Positions 8,756 to 17,003 of a stretch of 56,845 nucleotides of DNA are shown piece by piece. The first letter of the stretch is position 1; the number at the start of each line of letters is the position of its first letter. The position numbers and the translations under genes are program-made. Under the pieces are notes generated by a model. It saw only the letters and a program-made list of their open reading frames with translations, made no database searches and was not told the DNA's origin. Source of the DNA: an uncultured Collinsella sp. (GTDB lineage Bacteria > Actinomycetota > Coriobacteriia > Coriobacteriales > Coriobacteriaceae); NCBI GenBank assembly GCA_902478365.1, contig CABSKX010000005.1:1-56845 (forward strand), written 5' to 3'.

Positions 8756-9365
8756 GGGCGACCTCCTTGGTGGTCGAGAGGATTTCGTGGGCAAAGCCGA
8801 GCTCGACGGCGCGCTCGGCCGAAAGGTAGGTGTCTTTTGCAGTGAGGGACTGGATGCGCTTGGGCGTGAGGCCGCTGCGGTCCGAGAGGATTTGCGTGAG
8901 GGTCTTGCGGGTCTGCATGAGACGCCGGCTGGTTTCCTGCAGCGCAAGTGCCGAGCCGCCTGCCCCCTGGGGGATCAGCGGGTCGTGAATCATGAGCTCT
9001 GCATGGGGCGCCATACGGCGATCGTCGCCGCCCATAAAGATCACAGCGCCCATGGACGCGGCGAATTCCAGGCAGACGGTGCGGATGGGGCACGATGCGA
9101 GGCGCATGGCGTCATAGATCGCAAGACCCGATCGCACGCTTCCGCCGGCGCTGGCGACAAATATGGTGATGGGGCGGCTGGGGTCGGTGGCATCGAGCAG
9201 GCGGATCTGCTGGCATAGGTCGTGGGCCATCGGGGTTTCGATGTTTCCCATGACGGAGAGCTCGCGACGGGCGAGCATCTCATCGTAAATGCTGGTGAGC
9301 GTGATGCCTCGGGCGGATTCACGCATGGTGAGGGGGCTGATGATGGGGGAATGATTGGTGTCCAT
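8748..9365 (-). CDS. ClpP-like serine peptidase
   Basis: The product has 205 residues with a ClpP fold. The nucleophile is in FAASMGA (Ser104), the histidine in MIHDP (His127) and the aspartate in AKDTYLSA (Asp178), so the triad is intact. The oxyanion region AGGS is near 73-76. AAAGGAG precedes the ATG. It is not the housekeeping clpP, because no clpX or tig is adjacent; it sits between an unknown protein and a VirD4/TraG-like motor. Phage and mobile-element ClpP-like proteases exist, but no capsid genes are here. The partner ATPase is unknown. Confidence 0.88.
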   Translation of the reverse strand: MDTNHSPIISPLTMRESARGITLTSIYDEMLARRELSVMGNIETPMAHDLCQQIRLLDATDPSRPITIFVASAGGSVRSGLAIYDAMRLASCPIRTVCLEFAASMGAVIFMGGDDRRMAPHAELMIHDPLIPQGAGGSALALQETSRRLMQTRKTLTQILSDRSGLTPKRIQSLTAKDTYLSAERAVELGFAHEILSTTKEVAHV

Positions 9366-9428
9366 GAGGACTCCTTTCTGTTGGTTGTGTTGTGGAATAG
9401 GATTGTTGCCCGCGGAGGGGCTGGCGGG

Positions 9429-10319
9429 CTACAGGGTTCGTCCGAGCCTGAGATCGAGCTCGGTTGTGGGGCAGGCTGCCTGTTCGTGCGGCTCGCAAGC
9501 GCCAAGGGCTCCAAAGCGATAGAGCGTTGCGGCGGGCGTGGTGTAGGCGAGCCGCAGCTGATGCTCGACAGGGGCACATCCGTCATTTTTGTAATGAGCC
9601 GCGTAGTACTGCGCGATGCTGGCGTTCATCTCGCTGCCATTGCGATGGCGCTCAAACTGGCGTCTGCAGGTCTCGATGATCTTTGCTACCGACTTGGGTG
9701 CCGTCGCGGGAACAAGGGCGAGATAGCCCTCAAATAGCCCGTTGATGCTCAGGAGGCACAGCAGGTCGATCAGCGTCCTTATGGCTGCTCCCTCGGCAGA
9801 AAAATGCGCGGTCATGCGGTTATATCGGTTGCGGTCGACGATGGCCGCATGGGGTCTTGGAGTTTTCTGCCCTGTGGTCCCGGGCTTTTGCCGCGCCTGT
9901 GTATTGAGCTCGACGTTGCAGCGCTTGAGGCCGTCCAACGGAAGGAACAGTGCGGTGCGCAGGGTGTTCCGCTTGCTTTCGAGTTCATGACGCTCGTCGG
10001 GTTCCCATTCGAGCTTGAGTTTCGTGTCGAGCGCCGTAAGCATATGGGCTAGGCAGCCTACGGTAAGAACGTACGAATCGTTGTCGCGTTTTGGGGCATA
10101 GGGGTCTGTCAGCTTGCGAATGTCGGGGTCGCCCATGATCTTTGTGCAGCGCTTCAGCAGTTGAGGGTGGTCGGCCAAGATCGTCGCGAGCGGTAGCGAC
10201 GCGTAGTTCTTGATGGTCGCGGCGGCAAAGGCGGCGTCATATTCGTTTGCATATGCTCGCTCAATGCGGGCATCCAGAATGCTTTTCTTATCGCCGTCTT
10301 CAGCGTGGTGGTTTGTCAT
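9429..10319 (-). CDS. Unrecognised protein heading the ClpP/VirD4-like cassette
   Basis: I do not recognise this 296-residue protein. The start at 10319 is supported by GGAG five bases upstream; an open frame extends further 5' but is low-complexity and His/Gln-rich. It is predicted mostly helical and soluble, with a hydrophobic helix (IDLLCLLSINGLFEGYLALV, about 190-210), and has no signal peptide or obvious catalytic motif. It is first in a three-gene minus-strand unit, 63 bases before the ClpP-like gene. It could be an adaptor, substrate or replication/transfer accessory protein. Confidence 0.65.
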   Translation of the reverse strand: MTNHHAEDGDKKSILDARIERAYANEYDAAFAAATIKNYASLPLATILADHPQLLKRCTKIMGDPDIRKLTDPYAPKRDNDSYVLTVGCLAHMLTALDTKLKLEWEPDERHELESKRNTLRTALFLPLDGLKRCNVELNTQARQKPGTTGQKTPRPHAAIVDRNRYNRMTAHFSAEGAAIRTLIDLLCLLSINGLFEGYLALVPATAPKSVAKIIETCRRQFERHRNGSEMNASIAQYYAAHYKNDGCAPVEHQLRLAYTTPAATLYRFGALGACEPHEQAACPTTELDLRLGRTL

Positions 10320-11075
10320 AGCTTCTCCAATCGGTTGATGTTCGTGCTGTTTGTTGATGTGTTGGTTGTCGTGAGTGATGTGCTTGCCGTGGGTGATGTG
10401 CTGACGTTGGGGTGCTATGCGGTTTTCAATGAGCCCGTGAGGCAGTTGCTGCAGGGGCGGGATGGAACGGCCCATGCAAGGCGGAAGGCATCGTGCTCAA
10501 AATCGAGACAGCAATGCCCTGGGTGCCTCACATGTGGCAGTTACCTCATTAAGTTGTCATTGCGTTTGGGGTTGTACTTTGCCGATCTTCTTTCTCTTAC
10601 ACGCTAAAAACTGAAATTTCATATGCTCGATCTACTTAAAACCGCAACGGCGGTCTTTTATCAACTTATATGTCGGAACGCGTCTTTGCAAGTACTTTTT
10701 TGCGTTTGTTTCAAATGGGGTGGTTTTGCAACCGTCACGCGCCACGCTATGCGAACGTGCCCCTTTTCTGTTGTCGGTCGGATACGATGAGTCGCGTGAC
10801 GTCGTCAGAGGTCGAATTCGACCGCTAACGACGTTGTGCAGCTCATCATTTCTGGTCGCAAACAGTAAAGGGGCGTGAGGGTGTATTGAGGGGGGATGTC
10901 TTGCTGTCGGCATCCGCGTGCGGTGCCATTCGCTGTCTGTAAATATACGTTTACAGCTAATTTCATACCACTTGTCGGAATGCGGACGCTGTCCTTGTAT
11001 GTCGGGCGTACATTGAACGTGGTTTTTCGCGTGAAACCACGAATCGGTTGTCAGTCCTGAACAAGGAGGCCCAGC
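10320..11075. other. Long intergenic region with operator-like repeat and leader hairpin
   Basis: I see no convincing gene in these 756 bases. CTGTAAA (10937-10943) and TTTACAG (10950-10956) form a perfect 7-bp inverted repeat with a 6-base spacer, a plausible operator for deoC. CGTGGTTT (11018-11025) and AAACCACG (11034-11041) form a hairpin just before the deoC ribosome-binding site. The left part is the divergent upstream region of the cassette. Confidence 0.5.
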
Positions 11076-11750
11076 ATGACACTTGCCAAACCCATCAATA
11101 AATACATCGACTATATCGATGCCCCCGAGGACACGTTTGAGCAGTATGTCGAGAAGGCGTTAAAGTACAACTTTCGCTGCGTATTTGCGAACCTTCAGGA
11201 GTACGAGACGGGCCGCGCCATGCTCGAGGGCTCTGACATCATCCTTGCCGGCGCCATCGACTTTCCCCAGGGCACTATGACGCTTGAGGAGAAGCTTGCG
11301 AGGTTTGAGGAATACGCTGCGTGTGGCTTTACCGAGATTGACTACGTTTTGAATCAGGGGTCGATCGAGAACCGCGATTTTGATGCCATCGAGCGCGAGA
11401 TGACTACCATTGCTGATTTTTGTCGCGCGCATGGCATCACTGACAAGGTAATCGTCGAGATGTGCAAGCTGGACGGCGACGACGCCGCCAAGCGCCGTGT
11501 ATGCGAGATCGCGCTGGAGGCCAAGCCGGGATTCCTTAAGACATCGACCGGCAGAAGCTTTGGCGGTGCTAAGCTCGAGGACGTGCGGCTGATGCACGAG
11601 GTGCTCGGCGATGCCGTGGCAATCAAGGCGGCGGGCGGTATCCATAATTACGAAGAGGCTTGCGCATTCATCGAGGCCGGCGCCAGCGCGTTAGGCGCAT
11701 CGGCGGGCATCGCGATCGTCGAGGGCGCACCGACGGATGAGCGTCGCTAG
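11076..11750 (+). CDS. deoC: Deoxyribose-phosphate aldolase
   Basis: The enzyme splits 2-deoxyribose 5-phosphate into acetaldehyde and glyceraldehyde 3-phosphate in deoxynucleoside breakdown. The 224-residue product has the Schiff-base motif GFLKTSTG, VIVEMCKL upstream of it and the second lysine in AIKAAGGI. The length is typical. AAGGAGG precedes the ATG. No other deo gene is beside it; the inverted repeat 120 bases upstream suggests regulation. Two sugar-phosphate HAD phosphatases and a PfkB kinase follow on the same strand. Confidence 0.95.
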   Translation: MTLAKPINKYIDYIDAPEDTFEQYVEKALKYNFRCVFANLQEYETGRAMLEGSDIILAGAIDFPQGTMTLEEKLARFEEYAACGFTEIDYVLNQGSIENRDFDAIEREMTTIADFCRAHGITDKVIVEMCKLDGDDAAKRRVCEIALEAKPGFLKTSTGRSFGGAKLEDVRLMHEVLGDAVAIKAAGGIHNYEEACAFIEAGASALGASAGIAIVEGAPTDERR

Positions 11751-11899
11751 CAGACGTATTTGACCTGAGCGATAAAGCTTCACGACCACACGCCGTTCAT
11801 GTTCGAGACAATATGACTTTTTGCCCGTTGTAAACGGAGTCGCGATGGGTGTTCTGTATGATGGCTCAGACAAGGTTGTTCAATGACAGGGAGGCATAT

Positions 11900-12742
11900 A
11901 TGGCAATCAAAGCCATCGCGATGGATATCGACGGTACGCTCACCAACGATCAGAAAGTGATTAGCCCGCGTACGCGCGAGAAGCTGCTCGCGGCGCAGGA
12001 GTCGGGCATTAAGCTCATCTTGGCTTCGGGCCGTCCCGCATGGGGACTGCACGCCTTGGCGCAGGAGCTCGACCTTCAAAACCATGACGGTCTGCTGGTT
12101 GCCTTTAATGGCGCGCATGTGGTCGACGCTCAGACCGATGAGGTCCTTTTTGACCAGGCTATGCCGGCTGACGAGCTGCACCGTCTGATTGATCACCTGC
12201 GTAATTTTGACGTGATCCCTATGATTTCGCTCGGTCGCGATTTGCATGTCGTGGATTCGTATCACTGCATGATCACGCTGCCTGACGGCTCGCAGAAAAA
12301 CATCGTCAAATACGAGCGCGATGCGTGCGATCTTAAGATTCGCGAGGTGGAGAGCCTGCATGAGGTCGCTGATGCTTATCCCGTGGACAAGCTGCTGACG
12401 GCGGGCGATCCGGCCTACCTGCAGGCGCATTACGAGGAGATGTATGCGCCCTTTAAGCAGACGCTTTCGGGCATGTTTACGGCCGACTGGTACTTTGAGT
12501 ACACGGCGCCCGGTATCGACAAGGCCCGCGCACTCGAGGGTGCCCTGCCCAAGCTCGGCATCGATGCCAGTGAGGTCGTATCGTTTGGCGACGGCCAGAA
12601 CGACAAGTCCATGATTGAGTGGGCCGGCACCGGTGTTGCCATGGGCAACGCCGTCGATGAGGTTAAGGCAGTTGCCCAGATGGTGACCGCCAATAACAAC
12701 GAAGACGGTATTGCGGTGGCGCTGGATAAGCTGCTGGGTTAG
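11900..12742 (+). CDS. Cof-type HAD phosphatase
   Basis: The product has 280 residues of HAD class IIB. Motif I is MDIDGTLT (aspartates at about 8 and 10), motif II is LASGRP, and the last motif is SFGDGQNDKSMIEWAGTGVAMGNA. These enzymes dephosphorylate sugar phosphates or similar small phosphates in the cytosol; the substrate cannot be read from sequence. The start at 11900 follows AGGGAGG. It is 64 bases from the next HAD gene. Confidence 0.88.
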   Translation: MAIKAIAMDIDGTLTNDQKVISPRTREKLLAAQESGIKLILASGRPAWGLHALAQELDLQNHDGLLVAFNGAHVVDAQTDEVLFDQAMPADELHRLIDHLRNFDVIPMISLGRDLHVVDSYHCMITLPDGSQKNIVKYERDACDLKIREVESLHEVADAYPVDKLLTAGDPAYLQAHYEEMYAPFKQTLSGMFTADWYFEYTAPGIDKARALEGALPKLGIDASEVVSFGDGQNDKSMIEWAGTGVAMGNAVDEVKAVAQMVTANNNEDGIAVALDKLLG

Positions 12743-12806
12743 AATCGCCGATTAATGCATGGCTCGGGCGCCTGCTTGCGGGCGTCCTTTTGTTAGGGAG
12801 GGTGCC

Positions 12807-13466
12807 GTGTCCGCATTTCCGTTCGACGCCGTTATCTTTGACATGGACGGCGTCATTGTCGATACCGAGTATTACTACCTGGGCGAGACTGCCGCGTTTG
12901 CCAAGGAGCTTGGGCTTAACCTGACTCAAGAGGAGTTGAATGGGCAGGTCGGTACTTCGCATCAGTTCTTCCTGCATATGCTGGTCGATTGGTTTGAGCG
13001 CGCCGGTAAGGGGCATTTTACTGGCGAGGAAGCGTTGGCCCGTTGGGACGAATGGGCGCATAAGCGTCCGCGTGACTATCAGGCTTTGATTAACCCAGGC
13101 GCCGTGGATACGATTCGAGAGCTGCCGCGCCGTGGCGTTCGCGTGGCGCTTGCCAGCTCGTCTCCCATGGTTAGCATCGAGGAAGTGCTCAATGCGTGCG
13201 GGCTGTCGGATGCCTTTGAGTATGTGGTGAGCGGCGAGCAGTTTAAGGAGAGCAAGCCCGAGCCCGACATCTACCTGCATGCGCTGGATCTCCTGGGGCT
13301 GCCCGCGAATCGCTGCTGCTGCGTTGAGGATTCGGTGCCTGGCATCACTGCCGGCAAGCGAGCCGGCCTGACAGTCATTGCCAAGCGCGAGGAGCGCTTT
13401 GGATTTAGCCAAGATGCCGCGGACAAGATTATCGACCAGCTGCCCGATTTGCTGAAGATTGCGTAG
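12807..13466 (+). CDS. HAD hydrolase of the beta-phosphoglucomutase-like group
   Basis: The product has 219 residues from a GTG preceded by GGGAGG. Motif I is FDMDGVIVDTE, motif II is ASSSP, the lysine is in KPEPDIYLHA, and VEDSVPGI binds metal. A helical cap lies between about 20 and 85. The family includes beta-phosphoglucomutase and small phosphatases; DxD with an acid/base aspartate allows either. It sits between a Cof phosphatase and a PfkB kinase, so sugar-phosphate metabolism is likely. Confidence 0.85.
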   Translation: MSAFPFDAVIFDMDGVIVDTEYYYLGETAAFAKELGLNLTQEELNGQVGTSHQFFLHMLVDWFERAGKGHFTGEEALARWDEWAHKRPRDYQALINPGAVDTIRELPRRGVRVALASSSPMVSIEEVLNACGLSDAFEYVVSGEQFKESKPEPDIYLHALDLLGLPANRCCCVEDSVPGITAGKRAGLTVIAKREERFGFSQDAADKIIDQLPDLLKIA

Positions 13467-13526
13467 GGCCAGGGCGGCACGGCGGCCATTACGGCGATCT
13501 CGTTAGGACGAGAAAGGGACGGCGCT

Positions 13527-14390
13527 ATGACATTCAACGTTAACGCTCTTGGGTTTGGCGACAACGTCGTCGACCGCTACGAGCATATCAACACAATGTA
13601 TCCGGGTGGCAATGCGGTGAACTTTGCCGTGTATGCCAAGAAGTGCGGCGCCGTGCGCTCCGCGTATATGGGCATCTTTGGTAATGACGCTGCTGCCGAG
13701 CATGTGATTGCGAGTCTTGAGGATGAGGGCGTTGAGCTAGCCAAATGCAAGCAGCTCATCGGCGAGAACGGTGCGGCTCGCGTTACTGTGGTTGATGGTG
13801 ACCGTGTATTTCTGGGGTCGAACGAGGGCGGCATCCGTGGTGATGCGCGCTATGTGCTCGATCGTTTTGATCTGGCGTATATGAAACAGTTTGATGTGGT
13901 CCATTCGGGCAACTACTGCTTTACCGAGCGCGAGCTGCCCAAGCTGAAGGCAGCGGGTATTACCGTTTCGTTTGACTTCTCGGATGATTCGACCGACGAG
14001 TACTACGAGCAGATTGCTCCCTACGTTGACTTCGCGTTCTTTAGCGCGGCAGACGCTGCGAGCGAGGATGAGATTCGCAAGCGTCTTGCCTGGGTGAAGG
14101 GCTTGGGCCCATGTTTTGTGTCCGCAACGGCTGGCGCTGAGGGCTGCATTGCCTATGACGGCGAGCGTTACTATCGACAGCATGCCAAGCCCGTGACAGA
14201 CATGAAGGACACCATGGGTGCGGGTGACTCGTTCCTGACTTCGTTTCTGATGTGCTATCTCGATTCCGCCAAGCGTGGCAAGGATGGTGCCGAGGCCATC
14301 GAGCGCGCACTCGACTTTGCGGCGGGGTTTGCTTCGACCGTATGCGGTATGGAAGGCTCCTGGGGCCATGGGGCACCGATTTCCGAATAG
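13527..14390 (+). CDS. PfkB-family sugar kinase, fructoselysine-kinase-like
   Basis: The product has 287 residues. GGNAVNFAVYAKKCGA is the N-terminal PfkB signature, and DTMGAGDSFLTSF near 230 holds the catalytic aspartate and anion hole. YPGGNAVN and the overall length resemble fructoselysine 6-kinases (FrlD), but no fructoselysine deglycase or transporter is adjacent, so the substrate is open. It is the last gene of the deoC/HAD run and is followed by a GC hairpin at 14399-14430. Confidence 0.85.
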   Translation: MTFNVNALGFGDNVVDRYEHINTMYPGGNAVNFAVYAKKCGAVRSAYMGIFGNDAAAEHVIASLEDEGVELAKCKQLIGENGAARVTVVDGDRVFLGSNEGGIRGDARYVLDRFDLAYMKQFDVVHSGNYCFTERELPKLKAAGITVSFDFSDDSTDEYYEQIAPYVDFAFFSAADAASEDEIRKRLAWVKGLGPCFVSATAGAEGCIAYDGERYYRQHAKPVTDMKDTMGAGDSFLTSFLMCYLDSAKRGKDGAEAIERALDFAAGFASTVCGMEGSWGHGAPISE

Positions 14391-14398
14391 GTGAGCAG

Positions 14399-14430
14399 TC
14401 CCGGGGAGTCGAATTGTCGCCTCCCCGGGA
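14399..14430 (+). terminator. GC hairpin after the PfkB kinase
   Basis: TCCCGGGGAG (14399-14408) and CTCCCCGGGA (14421-14430) form a perfect 10-bp stem with a 12-base loop. There is no T run, so termination here may depend on other factors. Confidence 0.5.
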
Positions 14431-14434
14431 CCTC

Positions 14435-14664
14435 GTGGGCAAAAAATGCCAAATATGAGTACTGTCACTAATTTAGTAACAGCGAAATCAAGCTTTCGAG
14501 AGCCTAGTTGAGTGTCTGCGGTCGATTAAAACCTGCTAAGTATGGCTTTGCCCATGCAAATAAGCCTTGATAATGAACGAATGTACATTATCAAGGCACT
14601 GTTTTGTTGCAAAATAATGTGACTAGCTTTGCAACAGTACTCATATTTGGCATTTTTTGCCCAC
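14435..14664. mobile_element. MITE-like element with perfect 31-bp terminal inverted repeats
   Basis: Positions 14435-14465 are the exact reverse complement of 14634-14664 (31 of 31 bases, starting GTGGGCAAAAAATGCC). Inside is a second perfect palindrome with 12-bp arms at 14564-14575 and 14586-14597. The 230-bp unit has no coding capacity and lies between convergent genes. Size and termini fit a non-autonomous transposable element. I see no clear target duplication, and each end also holds a small GGCA/TGCC hairpin, so a paired terminator is an alternative. Confidence 0.6.
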
Positions 14665-14669
14665 CGGGG

Positions 14670-15452
14670 TCAGCGAAGGTCGAAAATGGAATGGGTATTT
14701 CCCAAAACAGCCGACTCGATGCTCCGCGAATCGCATTTTTTGATTGCGGCAACGACTTCGGAGGTTCTTGCGAGCGAATCGACGAGTTGTCGTGCAGCGG
14801 TTTCCTTATTTTGCTCGGCTGGCGCATCGGTTTCGAGCAACAAGCGGTTGAGTGGAATCTGCCGTGCGTATTCACGCCCGCGTTTGGTCGCAAGCATGCG
14901 TTCATTGATGGAAAAGAAGCTGCCTGCGTGGCGCGCACGGACGAGCTCATCCGAGGTACCGCTAAACCAGTGGAAGATGATGGTGGGGGAGTTGGGATCG
15001 TTCTTTAGAAGGCCGCTCGACTCCAAAATGTCCAAGGTTGCCCCCGCTGCGCGAACGGCGTGAATGGACAGGACGCGCCCAGCGAGTGGGTGCTGCGATA
15101 GAGCTTGGCAAAGCCGCTCAAATGCCTGCGTCTGGACTCCCTCGGTGCCCGCAAAGCGTGATGAAAAATCGAGTCCGATCTCGCCGATAAAGCGCTCTCG
15201 GCTAGCGAGCTCGCAAAGTAGGTTGACCTCGGCGGCTCCGCACCGGCCGTCGGCGAGCCACCAGGGGTGGAGCCCAATGCCGGCGATGATGCCCGGATGG
15301 CGATGAGCGCGCTCGTTTGCGGCCGAAAAGTCGCGTGGGTCGACCCCGCAATCAAAGAGCCCCAGACCCAACGCCGCCGACTCACTGGCTGCAGCATCGG
15401 GGCTGAGCGTCAAATCAAGGTGACAATGCGTGTCAAAGAATCGCGGTTCCAT
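14670..15452 (-). CDS. TatD-family metal-dependent hydrolase
   Basis: The product has 260 residues. Metal and catalytic motifs are present in order: DTHCHLD at the N-terminus, GLHPWW (about 76), GEIGLDFS (about 92), SIHAVRA, FHWFSG and LLETDAP. The family includes 3'-5' exonucleases for damaged or single-stranded DNA, although many members lack a known substrate. It is slightly divergent from TatD itself. It starts 14 bases after tcdA on the same strand, so they are probably co-transcribed. Its stop abuts the inverted-repeat element. Confidence 0.88.
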   Translation of the reverse strand: MEPRFFDTHCHLDLTLSPDAAASESAALGLGLFDCGVDPRDFSAANERAHRHPGIIAGIGLHPWWLADGRCGAAEVNLLCELASRERFIGEIGLDFSSRFAGTEGVQTQAFERLCQALSQHPLAGRVLSIHAVRAAGATLDILESSGLLKNDPNSPTIIFHWFSGTSDELVRARHAGSFFSINERMLATKRGREYARQIPLNRLLLETDAPAEQNKETAARQLVDSLARTSEVVAAIKKCDSRSIESAVLGNTHSIFDLR

Positions 15453-15466
15453 CGCAGGGCATCCTG

Positions 15467-16264
15467 CTAGTCCAGGCGCTGGCCATCGGCGCGCACGCGC
15501 TCGGTGCCGCGCCCGCTGATCTGGCGGATAACCTCGCCGGCGATCATCTGGCCCATGATGGGCGGCATAAAGCTGGCGGTGCCCAACTCGGTACGCTCGT
15601 GGATGTTGGAAGGGTCGCGGGGCTGTGTCTTAACCGATTCCTCGCAGCTAAACAGTACATGCAGGCTCTTGATTCCGCGCTTCTTGCATTCTTTGCGCAT
15701 GATGCGGCTCATGGGGTCACGTACCGTATCGAAAATGTCGGCAAAGCGGAGGCACTCGGGATGGAGCTTGTTGGCCCCGCCCATGGAGCTAACCAAACGG
15801 ATGTCGTGGTCCTGAGCATATTTGGCAATGGTGAGCTTGGCCGAGATGGTGTCGATGGCGTCGACGACGTAGTCGAGTTTGCCGTCCGTCTGCTCCAAAA
15901 CGCTCGCAAAGAACTCGTCGATGTTATCGCTCAACAGGTATTCAGTTCGCTTGATAACGGTGGCGGCGGGATTGACATCGCGAATCATGGCTTCCATCAC
16001 GTCAACCTTGCGCTTGCCGACGGTGCTGTGAAAGGCGATGGCCTGACGGTTGATATTGCTGGGCGCGATGACGTCCTTATCCAGAATGACGAAATGACCG
16101 ATGCCGCCGCGGGCGAGTGCCTCGCAGCAGTTGGAGCCCACGCCTCCGCAGCCGAGCACCAGTACCGTAGCATCGGCGAGCTTGTCGAGTGCCTCGCGGC
16201 CCATGATGATCTCGAGCTTGGTGTCGCGTGTCTCGATGGGGGCTGCGGCTGCGGTTTCGGTCAT
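15467..16264 (-). CDS. tcdA: tRNA threonylcarbamoyladenosine dehydratase
   Basis: The product has 265 residues of the ThiF/E1-like fold. VLGCGGVGSNCCEALARGGIG (about 32-52) is the nucleotide-binding loop, followed by LDKDVIAPSNINRQ and VDAIDTISAKL. TcdA (CsdL) uses ATP to cyclise the t6A base next to the tRNA anticodon to ct6A. The CKKRGIKSLHVLFSCE segment is typical of this subgroup rather than ThiF or MoeB. The ATG at 16264 follows GGAGG. It heads an operon with the TatD-like gene. Confidence 0.9.
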   Translation of the reverse strand: MTETAAAAPIETRDTKLEIIMGREALDKLADATVLVLGCGGVGSNCCEALARGGIGHFVILDKDVIAPSNINRQAIAFHSTVGKRKVDVMEAMIRDVNPAATVIKRTEYLLSDNIDEFFASVLEQTDGKLDYVVDAIDTISAKLTIAKYAQDHDIRLVSSMGGANKLHPECLRFADIFDTVRDPMSRIMRKECKKRGIKSLHVLFSCEESVKTQPRDPSNIHERTELGTASFMPPIMGQMIAGEVIRQISGRGTERVRADGQRLD

Positions 16265-16471
16265 AGATATCCTCCGATGGGGAGTCGGTCGTGTTTTAGC
16301 TATCGCCATTATAGGTATTATTGCGATTCCATTTGAGCCCTTGGAGCTTGTTGAAATGGGATCGGGATTCGCATAAGATTGAAGCAGATGGCACCCGTTG
16401 CCGCGGGTTGGCCAACTCCCAAACACGTTTGTAGCGTGAGAAGTGGCCGTCTTCGCATTACGCGGGGGCGG

Positions 16472-16558
16472 CTATTTCATTCGACCTCCAATGTGGATGC
16501 CGAGCTCCACAGCCGCGATTACAAGCAATAACAACGTCAGGACATCGTCAATACTCAT
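16472..16558 (-). CDS. 28-residue hydrophobic peptide, candidate SOS-induced membrane toxin
   Basis: The gene starts with ATG at 16558 and ends with TAG at 16472-16474. The peptide begins MSIDDVLTLLLLVIAAVELG and ends in a short basic tail (GGRMK): an acidic start, one membrane helix and a positive end. This resembles small holin-like toxins of type I toxin-antitoxin systems and, in layout, TisB. A LexA-type box with a -10 element lies 50-80 bases upstream. AAGAAAGAG before the ATG is a modest ribosome site. I cannot see an antitoxin RNA with certainty. Function is inferred from layout only. Confidence 0.5.
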   Translation of the reverse strand: MSIDDVLTLLLLVIAAVELGIHIGGRMK

Positions 16559-16609
16559 AGTCCATCTCTTTCTTGGGTAGAGGGAGCTGGCCCATCTGCT
16601 TCAACTTCC

Positions 16610-16637
16610 ATTGTAACTAAACACGAACGAATGTTCT
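16610..16637 (-). promoter_or_regulatory. LexA-type box over the promoter of the small peptide gene
   Basis: CGAACGAATGTTCT (16624-16637) is a perfect GAACN4GTTC site. On the minus strand TACAAT (16610-16615) is a good -10, 8 bases beyond the box, so the box covers the spacer/-35 region, an effective place for a repressor. The divergent sdpR-like gene begins about 90 bases away and could also be affected. Confidence 0.6.
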
Positions 16638-16660
16638 ATAGATGTTACTGTATTAGACAG

Positions 16661-16676
16661 TTAGACAAACATCTAA
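16661..16676 (+). promoter_or_regulatory. Operator-like inverted repeat before the ArsR-type regulator
   Basis: TTAGA (16661-16665) and TCTAA (16672-16676) flank six bases, with another TTAGACA half-site just upstream. Autoregulation by the downstream ArsR-family protein is plausible. Confidence 0.4.
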
Positions 16677-16724
16677 ATATCGAGTATAGTGTGCACGTCA
16701 TGAGAGATGATGAGAGGAGGTCTT

Positions 16725-17003
16725 ATGCCGGGAGAGGGTTTTAAGGCGCTTGCCGATCCAACGCGACGGCGCATTTTGGAGTTGCTGCGCGAGGGCAATT
16801 GCACGGCGGGGGAGCTTGCCGAGCATTTCGATATCAGTAAGCCGTCGCTGAGCCATCACTTGGCGACGCTCAAAAACGCCGGGTTGGTGACCGACGAGCG
16901 CCATGGCCAAAACATCGTATACAGCTTAAACACCACCGTCATGCAGGATTTAATTGGCTGGTTTATGGGCTTTACAAACACTGAAGGTGATAAGGATGAA
17001 TAA
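16725..17003 (+). CDS. ArsR-family regulator, SdpR-like
   Basis: The product has 92 residues of winged-helix ArsR type. ALADPTRRRILELLREGNCTAGELAEHF and a recognition helix in SKPSLSHHLATLKNAGLV are clear, with the RHGQNIVYSL wing. No cysteine pair for metal sensing is visible, which argues for an SdpR-type repressor rather than a metal sensor. AGGAGG precedes the ATG at 16725. The stop overlaps the start of the SdpI-like gene by 8 bases, as in sdpRI operons of Bacillus. Confidence 0.88.
   Translation: MPGEGFKALADPTRRRILELLREGNCTAGELAEHFDISKPSLSHHLATLKNAGLVTDERHGQNIVYSLNTTVMQDLIGWFMGFTNTEGDKDE

Noticed and set aside
10632..10913. 93-codon minus-strand frame in the 10.3-11.1 kb gap
   Set aside because: The start lacks a ribosome site and the composition is unlike real genes here.
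14575..14586. GAACGAATGTAC as a further LexA site
   Set aside because: It lies in the loop and arm of the palindrome inside the inverted-repeat element, has a mismatch in the right half and has no gene to control.
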